A program made the position numbers and the translations under genes. This document shows positions 24,945-33,478 of a stretch of 64,000 nt of DNA, in pieces. Origin of the DNA: Lentzea jiangxiensis (GTDB lineage Bacteria > Actinomycetota > Actinomycetes > Mycobacteriales > Pseudonocardiaceae); the NCBI RefSeq assembly GCF_900104175.1, contig NZ_FNIX01000009.1, positions 1 to 64,000 on the forward strand, in the 5' to 3' direction. Positions within the stretch are counted from its first letter, which is position 1, and every line of letters begins with the position of its first letter. Under the pieces are notes generated by a model. It was not told the DNA's origin, searched no databases, and saw only the letters and a list, made by a program, of their open reading frames with translations.

Positions 24945-27397
24945 CTGGCCACCTCCGGGATGCCGAGGGAGACGGGAACGCGCTGGCCACGCTCAGCGCG
25001 GAACGAGATCGTGGGGTCGGGGGTGCCGGGCGCGTTCACGAACGACGTGAACCGCGCGAGCTTCTCCGGGTCCTCCAGCACGCCGCGCCACTCGTCGGCG
25101 TAGTCGGAGACGTGCGCCGCCATCGCGGCCTCCAGGTCGGCGCAGATGCCGAGCTTGTCCTCGACGACGACCTCGCGCAGGTGGTCGAGCCCGCCTTCGA
25201 GCCCTTCCAGCCAGGCCGCGGTGCGCTGCAGGCGGTCGGCGGTGCGGATGTAGAACATCAGGAAGCGGTCGATCACGCGGATCAGCTCCTCGGTGTCCAC
25301 ATCGGACACGAGCAGGTCGGCGTGGCGCGGGGTGAAGCCGCCGTTGCCGGCCACGTAGAGGTTCCAGCCGTTCTCCGTCGCGATGATGCCGAAGTCCTTG
25401 CTGCGGGCCTCGGCGCACTCGCGCGCACAGCCGGAGACCGCCGACTTGAGCTTGTGCGGCGACCGCAGCCCGCGGTAGCGCAGCTCCAGCTCGATCGCGA
25501 GACCGACCGAGTCCTGCACGCCGTAGCGGCACCACGTCGTGCCGACGCAGGACTTCACCGTGCGCAGCGACTTGCCGTACGCGTGCCCCGACTCGAAGCC
25601 CGCGTCGACCAGGCGGCGCCAGATCTCCGGGAGCTGGTCGACGGTCGCGCCGAACAGGTCGATGCGCTGACCACCGGTGATCTTGGTGTAGAGGCCGTAG
25701 TCGCGGGCCACCTCGCCGATGACGATCAGCTTCTCCGGCGTGATCTCCCCGCCGGGGATGCGCGGGACGACCGAGTAGGTGCCGTTGCGCTGCAGGTTCG
25801 CGAGGAACCTGTCGTTGGTGTCCTGCAGGGACACCTGCTCCGCGCCGAGGATGTGCCCGTTGCCGAGCGACGCCAGGATCGACGCGACCGCGGGCTTGCA
25901 GATGTCGCAGCCACGTCCGGTGCCGTGCTTCTCCACCAACGCGGAGAACGTCGTGACGCGGGTCGCCCGGATGATCTCGAACAGCTCGGCGCGCGAGTAG
26001 GTGAAGTGCTCGCACAGCGCCTTGGACTGCTCGACACCGCACTCGGTCAGCAGCTTCTTCAGCATCGGCACGCACGAGCCGCAGCCCGTGCTGGCCTTGG
26101 TGCACGCCTTCAGCTCGGCCACGTCGCACGCGACGCCGGACACGATCGCGTCGGTGATCGTCTGCTTGGTCACCGCGAGGCAGGAGCAGACCTGCGCGTC
26201 CGCGGGCATCTCGACGTCGACGGCGCCGCCCGGCTGCAGCAGCGCGGCCGGGACCTCCTTGCCCACCAACGGTCGTAGCGACAGGTACGACGAGGCGTCG
26301 CCCACCAGCACGCCGCCGAGCAGCGTGCGGGCGTCGTCCGACACCACGAGCTTGCTGTAGGTGCCGGCGACGGCGTTGTTGACGACGACTTCGAGCGCGC
26401 CCTCGGTCTGGGCGTGCGCGTCGCCGAACGACGCCACGTCCACGCCGAGCAGCTTCAGCTTCGTGGACACGTCGGCGCCGGGGAACACCTTGGTGCCGCC
26501 GGAGATCTGGTCCGCGACCACCTCGGCCATCGAGTAGCCCGGAGCGACGAGGCCGTAGGTCACGCCCTCGACCGCGGCGCACTCGCCGATCGCGAACACG
26601 TGCGGGTCGGCGGTCCGGCAGGCGGCGTCGACCAGGTAGCCGCCGCGCGGGCCCAGCTCCAGGCCGAGGTCGAGGTCGGTGCGCGGCCGGATGCCGGCGC
26701 TGAACACCACCACGTCGAGGTCGAGCTCGAGACCGCTCGCGAGCTTGGCGATCAGGCGCTGGCCGTCGCGTTCGATCGAGGAGGCGGAGGTGCCGGTGTG
26801 CACGGTCAGGTCGAGCTTCTCGACCAGGCGCTTGAGCAGCCCGGCTCCGCCTTCGTCGACCTGGATCGGCATGAGCCGCGGAGCCAGTTCGACGACGTGC
26901 GGCGAGACGCCCATGCCGCGCAGCGCGTTGGCCGCCTCCAGCCCGAGCAGGCCGCCGCCGAGGACCATGCCGGAACGCCGGCCGGGGCGAGTGGCCGCCT
27001 CCACCGTCGCCCGGATGTCGTCCAGGTCGTCGATGGTCCGGTAGACGTGGCAGCCGGGCAGGTCGCGGCCGGGCACGGGCGGCACGAACGGCACCGAGCC
27101 CGTGGCCAGCACCAGCGCGTCGTAGGAGACCTCGACGCCGGAGGCACCGACCACCACGCGCCGTTCGCGGTCCACCGAGACGACCTTCTCGCCGAGGCGC
27201 AGCTCGCACCCGGCCAACGCCGGCAGCTCCAGGTCCGCCGAGCTCCAGCTGTCCACGTAGGACGACAGGGCGACGCGGTCGTACGCGGGACGCGACTCCT
27301 CGCCGAACACGACGATCCGCCAGGACGACTCACGAAGGATCTCGACGAGCCGGTGGCCGACCATGCCGTTGCCGATCACGACCAATGTCTGGTTCAT
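24941..27397 (-). CDS. nirB: Nitrite reductase large subunit NirB, 818 aa
   Basis: Reduces nitrite to ammonium with NAD(P)H. N-terminal FAD/NAD domains (VVIGNGMVGHRL, LVLATGS, VLGGGLLGLEAA), a BFD-like [2Fe-2S] segment with Cys ligands in CSCLAV and GCGSC, a nitrite/sulfite reductase ferredoxin-like half domain, and the siroheme-[4Fe-4S] site with Cys in CVGTTWC and SGCARECAEAR. A strong AAGGAGGT (27406-27413) supports the ATG at 27397. Followed by nirD, nnaR and cbiX with 4-nt overlaps. A stable hairpin directly precedes the ribosome binding site. Confidence 0.97.
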   Translation of the reverse strand: MNQTLVVIGNGMVGHRLVEILRESSWRIVVFGEESRPAYDRVALSSYVDSWSSADLELPALAGCELRLGEKVVSVDRERRVVVGASGVEVSYDALVLATGSVPFVPPVPGRDLPGCHVYRTIDDLDDIRATVEAATRPGRRSGMVLGGGLLGLEAANALRGMGVSPHVVELAPRLMPIQVDEGGAGLLKRLVEKLDLTVHTGTSASSIERDGQRLIAKLASGLELDLDVVVFSAGIRPRTDLDLGLELGPRGGYLVDAACRTADPHVFAIGECAAVEGVTYGLVAPGYSMAEVVADQISGGTKVFPGADVSTKLKLLGVDVASFGDAHAQTEGALEVVVNNAVAGTYSKLVVSDDARTLLGGVLVGDASSYLSLRPLVGKEVPAALLQPGGAVDVEMPADAQVCSCLAVTKQTITDAIVSGVACDVAELKACTKASTGCGSCVPMLKKLLTECGVEQSKALCEHFTYSRAELFEIIRATRVTTFSALVEKHGTGRGCDICKPAVASILASLGNGHILGAEQVSLQDTNDRFLANLQRNGTYSVVPRIPGGEITPEKLIVIGEVARDYGLYTKITGGQRIDLFGATVDQLPEIWRRLVDAGFESGHAYGKSLRTVKSCVGTTWCRYGVQDSVGLAIELELRYRGLRSPHKLKSAVSGCARECAEARSKDFGIIATENGWNLYVAGNGGFTPRHADLLVSDVDTEELIRVIDRFLMFYIRTADRLQRTAAWLEGLEGGLDHLREVVVEDKLGICADLEAAMAAHVSDYADEWRGVLEDPEKLARFTSFVNAPGTPDPTISFRAERGQRVPVSLGIPEVAR

Positions 27398-27414
27398 CGG
27401 GCATACCTCCTTCC

Positions 27415-27436
27415 GCCCGGTATGCTCACCGGGCGG
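27415..27436 (-). promoter_or_regulatory. Leader hairpin abutting the nirB ribosome binding site
   Basis: CGCCCGGT (27415-27422) and ACCGGGCG (27429-27436) make an 8-bp GC-rich stem with a 6-nt loop, one nucleotide from the AAGGAGGT of nirB. It could stabilise the mRNA, modulate translation or terminate read-through from narK. No poly-U follows, so a simple terminator is less likely. The rest of the narK-nirB gap (27398-27508) holds a GGAAAC motif that only partly resembles a GlnR site. Confidence 0.45.
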
Positions 27437-27508
27437 CGTGTCATCCCAAGGTCCGCGGTATTTCGCGGTTGTTAAAGGAAACTCCCGCCGCAGTTCAGGC
27501 GGTGTGCG

Positions 27509-28810
27509 TCACACGCCCGCGTAGGCGAGCGAGGGCCGCGCGGCGAACACGTTGCGCCGCAGGTAGAACCACCACGTCGTGCCGAGGCAGAGCGCGTAGA
27601 AGACCAGGATCGCGGTCAGCGCGGGCGTCAGCGTCTTCGAGCCCTCCAGCGAGAACTTGAAGACGAGGTTCACCAGCACCCCGCCGGCCGCGCCGATCGC
27701 ACCGGCGATGCCGACCACGGCGGCGGCCTGGCGCTTGGCCGACTTGTCGTCGTCGGACTGGGTGCGGAAGATCGCCGGGATCATCCGGTAGGTCGAGCCG
27801 TTGCCCACGCCCGCCAGCACGAACAGCGCGATGAACGAACCGAAGAACAGCGCGAAGTTCCGCGAGTCGACGCTGACCATCACACCGATCGTGCCGATCG
27901 CGAGCCCGACGAACGTCCCGAGCGTCACCTTCGCGCCACCGACCCGGTCGGCGAGCCAGCCGCCGAACGGCCGCGCCACCGAGCCGATGAGCGCGCCGAG
28001 GAAGGCGAACGCGACCCAGCCCTTCTGGTCGACGAAGCTCAGCTTGATCAGCGACGGGAACGCGAACGAGTACCCGATGAACGACCCGAACGTGCCGATG
28101 TACAGGAACGACATCACCCACGTGTGCATGTTCGACATCGCGAGCCGGTACGACTGCCCGTCCGGCTTGGCCTGCGTGAGGCTGTTCATGAAGAACCACG
28201 CGAGCGCCGTGGCCAGCACGATGAAGGGCATCCAGATCAGCGCCGCGTAGGCGAGGTGGATCCCGGTGCCGATCGTGATCACGAACGGCACGACGAGCTG
28301 CGTGACCGCGACACCGAGGTTGCCGCCGGCGGCGTTCATGCCGAGCGCCAGGCCCTTCTTGCCCTCCGGGTAGAAGAACGAGATGTTCGCCATCGACGAC
28401 GAGAAGTTGCCGCCGCCGAGGCCCATCGCGGCCGAGGTGAGCAGGAAGAACCAGTACGGGGTGCCCGGCGTGGACACCGCGTAGGCGAGCATCGTGCACG
28501 GGATCAGCAGCAACCCGGCGCTGATCGTCGTCCACAACCGTCCGCCGAACCTCGGCACGGCGAACGTGTACGGCACCCGCAGCACGGCACCGACCAGGTT
28601 CGGCACGATCAGCAGCCAGAACTGCTGGCCGACGCTGAAGTCGAAGCCCACGGAGCCCAGGCTCACCACCACGATGCTCATCAGCACCCACACGCTGAAC
28701 CCGAGGTTCTCCGCGAAGATGCTCAACGCCAGGTTCTTGCGGGCGATGCGCTTGCCGGTGGACTCCCAGAACTCGGGCTTCTCCGGCTCCCAGTGGTCGA
28801 TCCAGCTCAT
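27509..28810 (-). CDS. narK: NarK-family nitrate/nitrite transporter, 433 aa
   Basis: Major-facilitator transporter of the NNP family, with about 12 TM helices. The nitrate signature GLGGGNFSSSMANISFFYP is intact in the TM5 region, and a second glycine-rich block is GVGNGSTYRMIP. GGAGG lies 6 nt upstream of the ATG at 28810, so the ATG at 28825 is not used. It supplies nitrate to the reductase encoded upstream and nitrite to NirBD. The preceding 101-nt gap may hold its own promoter. Confidence 0.95.
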   Translation of the reverse strand: MSWIDHWEPEKPEFWESTGKRIARKNLALSIFAENLGFSVWVLMSIVVVSLGSVGFDFSVGQQFWLLIVPNLVGAVLRVPYTFAVPRFGGRLWTTISAGLLLIPCTMLAYAVSTPGTPYWFFLLTSAAMGLGGGNFSSSMANISFFYPEGKKGLALGMNAAGGNLGVAVTQLVVPFVITIGTGIHLAYAALIWMPFIVLATALAWFFMNSLTQAKPDGQSYRLAMSNMHTWVMSFLYIGTFGSFIGYSFAFPSLIKLSFVDQKGWVAFAFLGALIGSVARPFGGWLADRVGGAKVTLGTFVGLAIGTIGVMVSVDSRNFALFFGSFIALFVLAGVGNGSTYRMIPAIFRTQSDDDKSAKRQAAAVVGIAGAIGAAGGVLVNLVFKFSLEGSKTLTPALTAILVFYALCLGTTWWFYLRRNVFAARPSLAYAGV

Positions 28811-28911
28811 GAACGTCCTCCACAAGGGGTTCGGCGACTGCCGAAGAACCTAGGAACAGCGGATTACCGAGGGGTTCTGCGCGGTGACGGCGGAGGCAAC
28901 TCCGCCGCACA

Positions 28912-30408
28912 TCACGCCGAGGCGGGCTGTGAGGCCCCGAGCCAGTCGAGCAGCCCGCAGACCGCGTCCTTGCAGCCACCGCAGCCCGTCGTCGCGCGCG
29001 TGGCCTCCGCGAGCTGCGGCAACGACTCCGCCCCCGCCCGCCAGGCGGACACGATCTGGCCCTTGGAGACGGTGTTGCACCGGCAGATCACCGCGCTGGA
29101 CGGCAGGTCGGCGGGCGACGCGGCCTCCGCGGGCAGCGCGCGGCCGAGCAGCAGCGCGAGGCGGTCCGTCGGCGCGGGGATGCCGCGGTCGTAGAGCTGC
29201 GTGATCGTGGCGGCGGCGTCCGGTGCGCCGATCACGATCGCGCCCGCCACCCGGTCGTCGCGCAGCACGAGCTTGGCGTACCGGCCGCGCGAGGGTTCCT
29301 GGAAGCACAGGACCTCCGAGTCCGGGCAGTCCACATCGGTGTGCACGTCACCCAGCGCCGCCAGGTCCACGTCCCGCGCCTTCAGCCGCGTGACGACCGA
29401 GGTGCCCCGGTAGCGGGCGGCCGGGTCGGCGCCGGTCAGGCGGTCCGCGAGCACCGCGGCCTGGTCCCACGCGGGCTGCACGAGGCCGGACACCGTGCCG
29501 GGGTGCTGCGCGCAGTCGCCGATCGCGTGGATGCGCGGGTCGCTCGTGCGCAGCGCGTCGTCCACGACGACGCCGCGGTCGACCGCCAGGCCGGCTCCGA
29601 CCGCCAGCGACGTCTCGGCGCGCACACCGGCCGACACCACGACCAGCTCGGCCGGGACGTGGCTGCCGTCGTCGAGGACGAGGCCGTCACCGGGCAGGTA
29701 CTTGGCCGCCAGGGCGTTCAGCCGGAACTCGATGCCGAGCTGGCCCAGCGTCCGGGCGAGGACGCTGCCGGCGCCGGGGTCGAGCTGGCGTTCCATCAGG
29801 TGGCCGACGGGGTGGACGACCGTGACCAGGCAACCGCGCCCGGCCAGGCCGCGGGCGGCCTCGATGCCGAGCAGGCCGCCGCCGAGGACGACGACCGGCA
29901 TGCCCTTCCGGGCCCCGGCCTCGATCCGGGCGCAGTCGTCGAGGGTGCGGAAGGCGACGACGCCGGCGGCGAGCCCGCCGTCCTCGGTCAGGCCTTCGGC
30001 CGGAGGAACCCAGGGGACGCTGCCGGTGGCGAGCACGAGGGCGTCGTAGTGGATGGCTTCGTGGGGAAGGGCTCCAAAGGAAGTGGGCCCAGAGGAAGCG
30101 GGCCCGGAGGAAGTGGACCCGGAGGAAGCGGGTGCGACCAGCACCGTTCGCGCGGTGCGGTCGATGCCCACCACCTCGCAGCCCAGCCGCAGGTCGATGC
30201 CGTGCGCCTCGGCCCACCCGTCGTCGTGCAGCCGCGTCGACTCCGGCGTCATCGTGCCCGCCACCACCGTCGACAACAGCACCCGGTTGTACGCGGCGTG
30301 CGGCTCGGCGCCGACCACCGTGATGGAGATGTCCTGGTCGCGGCGGCGGACCTCGTCCGCCAGCCGCGCACCCGCCATGCCGTAGCCCACGATCACAATT
30401 CGCCTCAC
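28912..30408 (-). CDS. NasB-like flavoprotein with C-terminal BFD [2Fe-2S] domain, 498 aa
   Basis: Electron-transfer partner of the assimilatory nitrate reductase. FAD-binding IVIVGYGMAGARL, second dinucleotide fold VVVLGGGLLGIEAA, FAD loop IHAIGDCAQ, and a C-terminal BFD-like cluster with ICRCNTV and GCGGC. The GTG at 30408 overlaps the reductase stop (GTGA, 30405-30408), giving VRRIVIVGYG as the proper N-terminus. An unusual Ser/Gly/Pro insertion after residue 100, encoded by a 15-nt tandem repeat (30076-30135), lies between the FAD-domain strands. Cytoplasmic. Confidence 0.9.
   Translation of the reverse strand: MRRIVIVGYGMAGARLADEVRRRDQDISITVVGAEPHAAYNRVLLSTVVAGTMTPESTRLHDDGWAEAHGIDLRLGCEVVGIDRTARTVLVAPASSGSTSSGPASSGPTSFGALPHEAIHYDALVLATGSVPWVPPAEGLTEDGGLAAGVVAFRTLDDCARIEAGARKGMPVVVLGGGLLGIEAARGLAGRGCLVTVVHPVGHLMERQLDPGAGSVLARTLGQLGIEFRLNALAAKYLPGDGLVLDDGSHVPAELVVVSAGVRAETSLAVGAGLAVDRGVVVDDALRTSDPRIHAIGDCAQHPGTVSGLVQPAWDQAAVLADRLTGADPAARYRGTSVVTRLKARDVDLAALGDVHTDVDCPDSEVLCFQEPSRGRYAKLVLRDDRVAGAIVIGAPDAAATITQLYDRGIPAPTDRLALLLGRALPAEAASPADLPSSAVICRCNTVSKGQIVSAWRAGAESLPQLAEATRATTGCGGCKDAVCGLLDWLGASQPASA
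30076..30135. repeat. 15-nt minisatellite (four units) inside the flavoprotein gene
   Basis: Four in-frame units at 30076-30090, 30091-30105, 30106-30120 and 30121-30135 follow the pattern RRAGGAAGYGGRCCC (last unit ends GGTGC). On the coding strand they give repeats of the type x-S-S-G-P. Units differ by one to four bases. Slippage would add or remove five residues without a frameshift. Confidence 0.85.
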
Positions 30409-32360
30409 GCCCGCTCCAATCGCACCGCGCACACCTTGAACTCGGGCATCCGGCTCGTGGGGTCGAGCGCGGGGTTGGTGAGCAGGTTCGCCCGCCCGTC
30501 ACCGGGGAAGTGGAACGGCAGGAACACCGCGTCGGGGCGCATGCTCGGCACGCACCGCACGGCCGCCGTCACCGTTCCCCGCCGGGACACGACGTGCGCG
30601 AGCTCGCCCGGTGCGAGCCCCGCCCGGTGCGCCGTGTCCGGGTGCACCTCCACGTACATCTCGGGAACGGCCTCCAGCAGCTCGCTGATCCGCCGCGTCT
30701 GCGCCCCCGACTGGTAGTGCTGCAGGACCCGCCCCGTGGTGGCCTGCAACGGGAACTCGTCGTCCGGCGGCTCGGCCGGGCCCCGGTGGTCGACGGGGAC
30801 GAACCGCGCGAGCCCGTCCGGGTGCGCGAACCGGTCGAGGAAGAGCCGGGGCGTGCCGGGGTGGTCCACCGACGGCACCGGCCAGTGCAGCTGCTCGGAC
30901 TCCAGGCGTTCGTAGGTGATGCCCGAGTAGTCGGACGGGCCGCCGGCGGACGCCCTGCGCAGCTCCTCGAAGACCTCCTGCGGCTCCACGGGAAACCCGC
31001 GGTCCACGCCGAGGCGGGACGCGAGGCCGTGCAGCAGCTCCAGGTCGCTGCGGACGCCGGGCGGAGGGTCGAGTGCCTTGCGCCGCCTGATGATCCGACC
31101 TTCGAGGTTGGTCATGGTGCCGTCTTCCTCAGCCCACTGCGTGACCGGGAACACGACGTCGGCCATCGCGGCGGTCTCGGACATCACGAAGTCCGCCACC
31201 ACCAGCAGGTCCAGGGCCTGGAAGCGGTCGGCGACCCCGGATGCGCGCGGTGCGGACACCACCGGGTTGCTGCCGAACACGAGCATCGCCTTGATGTCGT
31301 CGGCGACGAGCAGCTCGTAGGCGCTGCGGCCGGGTCCGGGGAGCTCGGAGACGCCCCAGACGTCCATGACGTGCCGGCGCGCCGCCGGGTCGTCGATCTT
31401 GCGGTAGCCGGGCAGCTGGTCGGCCTTCTGGCCGTGCTCGCGGCCGCCCTGGCCGTTGCCCTGCCCGGTCAGGCAGCCGTAGCCGGAGCCGGCGCGTCCG
31501 GGGAGCCCCAGCGCGAGGGCCAGGTTGATCCACGCCGAGACGGTGTCAGTGCCGGACGCGTGCTGCTCGCTGCCCCGGCCGGTCAGCACGTACGACCGCC
31601 CGGCCAGCATCGTCACGGCCGCGCGCTGGTCGGCGGCGGAGACCCCCGTGACGCGTTCGGTGTGCTCGGGCCACCACTGCGCCGCGATCCGCCACGCCTC
31701 GTCGAAACCGCTGGTGCGCTCGGAGACGTACTCCTTGTCGATCACGCCCTCGATGACGGCCGTGTGCAGCAGGCCCAGCGCGAGAGCCAGGTCCGTGCCC
31801 GGCGCGGGCTGCAGGTGCAGCGTCGCGCGTTCGGCGGTGGGCGTGCGGCGCGGGTCGACGACGATCAGCCGCGGGCCTTCCAGGTGCCGCAGGAACGGCG
31901 GCATGGTCTCGGCCGGGTTGGAGCCGGCGAGCAGCACCGCGTCCGCGGAACGCAGGTCCGTCAACGGGAACGGCAGCCCGCGGTCCAGCCCGAACGCCCT
32001 GTTGCCCGCCGCCGCGGCCGACGACATGCAGAACCGGCCGTTGTAGTCGATCTGCGAGGTCTTCAACGCCACGCGGGCGAACTTCCCGAGGGCGTAGGCC
32101 TTTTCGTTGGTCAACCCGCCGCCGCCGAACACGGCGACCTCGTCGCGTTCGTACGAGAGGATCTTCGCCGCCACGAAGTCGAGCGCCTCGTCCCACGAGA
32201 CGGGCCGGCCGTGCAGCAGCGGGGTGGTGAGCCGGCCGGGGTGGCGCAGCAGCTCCCCCGCCGTCCAGCCCTTCTGGCACAGCCCACCGGGGCCAGGGGC
32301 CACCTGGCCGTCGATGACGCTCATGGAGCACTGCAGCGCGCAGTAAGGACAGTGGGTCAC
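30405..32360 (-). CDS. Assimilatory nitrate reductase catalytic subunit (Mo-bisMGD), 651 aa
   Basis: Reduces nitrate to nitrite in the cytoplasm. The N-terminal [4Fe-4S] ligands are CPYCALQC (C-x2-C-x3-C) and Cys28 in GLCQKG. Molybdopterin-binding blocks follow (YNGRFCMSSAAAAGNRAFG, GSNPAETMPPFLRHL, VFGSNP), and the C-terminal MGD domain has TTGRVLQHYQSGAQTRR. No signal peptide, which fits the assimilatory NasA/NarB class rather than periplasmic Nap. The GTG start has TAGCGT 7 nt upstream (32368-32373 complement), suggesting a leaderless mRNA. First gene of the cluster. Confidence 0.94.
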   Translation of the reverse strand: MTHCPYCALQCSMSVIDGQVAPGPGGLCQKGWTAGELLRHPGRLTTPLLHGRPVSWDEALDFVAAKILSYERDEVAVFGGGGLTNEKAYALGKFARVALKTSQIDYNGRFCMSSAAAAGNRAFGLDRGLPFPLTDLRSADAVLLAGSNPAETMPPFLRHLEGPRLIVVDPRRTPTAERATLHLQPAPGTDLALALGLLHTAVIEGVIDKEYVSERTSGFDEAWRIAAQWWPEHTERVTGVSAADQRAAVTMLAGRSYVLTGRGSEQHASGTDTVSAWINLALALGLPGRAGSGYGCLTGQGNGQGGREHGQKADQLPGYRKIDDPAARRHVMDVWGVSELPGPGRSAYELLVADDIKAMLVFGSNPVVSAPRASGVADRFQALDLLVVADFVMSETAAMADVVFPVTQWAEEDGTMTNLEGRIIRRRKALDPPPGVRSDLELLHGLASRLGVDRGFPVEPQEVFEELRRASAGGPSDYSGITYERLESEQLHWPVPSVDHPGTPRLFLDRFAHPDGLARFVPVDHRGPAEPPDDEFPLQATTGRVLQHYQSGAQTRRISELLEAVPEMYVEVHPDTAHRAGLAPGELAHVVSRRGTVTAAVRCVPSMRPDAVFLPFHFPGDGRANLLTNPALDPTSRMPEFKVCAVRLERA

Positions 32361-32405
32361 ACCGTCGACGCTAGAGAAAACCGCGTTAACCCGGTGCTCC
32401 GCAAT

Positions 32406-32422
32406 GTTTCGAACCTGGAAAC
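32406..32422. promoter_or_regulatory. GTTTC-N7-GAAAC inverted repeat upstream of the nitrate reductase gene
   Basis: GTTTC (32406-32410) and GAAAC (32418-32422) form a small palindrome 46 nt upstream of the reductase start. GAAAC is half of the actinobacterial GlnR consensus, but the spacing is 7 rather than 6 and the GTnAC partners are missing. It also borders the end of the TIGR02569 gene. Candidate operator for GlnR or NnaR, unproven. Confidence 0.3.
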
Positions 32423-32430
32423 TGCCCCGC

Positions 32431-33228
32431 TCACAGCATGGCGGTGACGTGGTGAGCAGCTCGTTCCAAGCCCACGAAGGACTGCGGCGTCGACAGCGGG
32501 TGCAACGCGTGCACGGCCAGGCGGAACAGCATCGCGCGCACCAGCGCCTGCTCCCACTCGGCCTGGTGGCTCCAGCGGTGGAACAGGCCGGAGTCCGCGC
32601 CTCCCCACGCGACGGCGTCGACCGCGATGACCGCGGCGGCCCATTCGGCGGGGCGCCAGAACGCGGTGAAGTCGATGACGGCGGGCGGGGCGTCGCCGGC
32701 GAACAGCACGTTGCCGAAGAGGTCGCCGTGCACGACCTGCGGCTTGAGGTTGAGCGGTTTCTGCGCCTGCTCCAGCAGCTCGAAGAGCCGGCCGCCGAGG
32801 TCGGCGTCGAGCGGCACGTCCACCTCGCCCCACGCCCTGCGGTCGGCGACGGCGAACACGTCCGTGCGCGCGTCCAGGAAACGGGGCTTGGGCAGCTCGG
32901 CCGTGGCCTGGTGCAGGCGCTGGGAGACGGCGATCAGCTCGTCGTGCCGCGGCTCGGCGCGACCGGCGAGGAACTTGGTGGCGGACCAGCCGCCGACGAC
33001 GTACCGGCCGTCGGTGGACCTGAGCGGTCTGCCGACGCGCAGGTGCGGCACGTCGAGGCCGTCGAGGGTCTTGGCGATCCAGGTCGCCTCGGCGGGCCTC
33101 GGCGCGGGGCGGATGGTGGCGTCGCCGCACCGCCACGCAGGGCCACCGTCGATCAGCTCTGGTTCGGCGTCACGTGCCCCGAACGCCGCACGCACGTGCG
33201 CTGGGGGCGGTTCGGGGGACCGGGTCAC
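32431..33228 (-). CDS. TIGR02569-family protein (aminoglycoside phosphotransferase fold), 265 aa
   Basis: Actinobacterial conserved protein with an APH/kinase-like core: catalytic loop VVHGDLFGNVLF and metal-binding VIDFTAFWRP match HxDxxxxN and D-F of that superfamily. Substrate and activity are unknown. The GTG at 33228 is preceded by TAGCGT 8 nt upstream without a ribosome binding site, so I prefer it to the longer frame ending at 33297. In M. tuberculosis the homologue Rv3205c directly follows the ATL gene; here the nitrate cluster separates them. Confidence 0.82.
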   Translation of the reverse strand: MTRSPEPPPAHVRAAFGARDAEPELIDGGPAWRCGDATIRPAPRPAEATWIAKTLDGLDVPHLRVGRPLRSTDGRYVVGGWSATKFLAGRAEPRHDELIAVSQRLHQATAELPKPRFLDARTDVFAVADRRAWGEVDVPLDADLGGRLFELLEQAQKPLNLKPQVVHGDLFGNVLFAGDAPPAVIDFTAFWRPAEWAAAVIAVDAVAWGGADSGLFHRWSHQAEWEQALVRAMLFRLAVHALHPLSTPQSFVGLERAAHHVTAML

Positions 33229-33385
33229 GGACGGGCACGCTACCTGCTTAGACCGTCCGGGTGGTGGATCACGACACGCCGCGGTTCGTGCCGCCACCCG
33301 AACAGCGCATCAGCCGGTGCGTGCGTTCGGGCGCCGAAGCACCCGAACGCAGCAGTGCCGGTCGGCCCCTGCTCCGCAGATGGTG

Positions 33386-33474
33386 GCGAGTTCGCCGGGA
33401 AGTCGGTCGCCCGGCCGAATCGCTCTCGCCGAATTCGGCGAGAGCGGTTGACCGGGCGACCGACGCGAACTCGC
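33386..33474. repeat. 89-bp nested inverted repeat downstream of moeZ
   Basis: Three sets of arms are nested: GCGAGTTCGC/GCGAACTCGC (33386-33395/33465-33474), GTCGGTCGCCCGG/CCGGGCGACCGAC (33402-33414/33452-33464) and a perfect 26-bp palindrome (33421-33446) centred on GAATTC. It starts 5 nt after the moeZ stop, so it may act as its terminator, but it is far longer than a usual terminator. The remaining sequence to 33229 shows no gene. Confidence 0.8.
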
Positions 33475-33478
33475 GACA

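Noticed and set aside
27470..27490. GlnR binding site upstream of nirB
   Set aside because: Only GGAAAC fits; the GTnAC partners at 6-nt spacing are absent, so I did not call a GlnR box.
30076..30135. Short tandem repeats as a CRISPR array
   Set aside because: Units are 15 nt, contiguous and in frame, without spacers, so it is a coding minisatellite.
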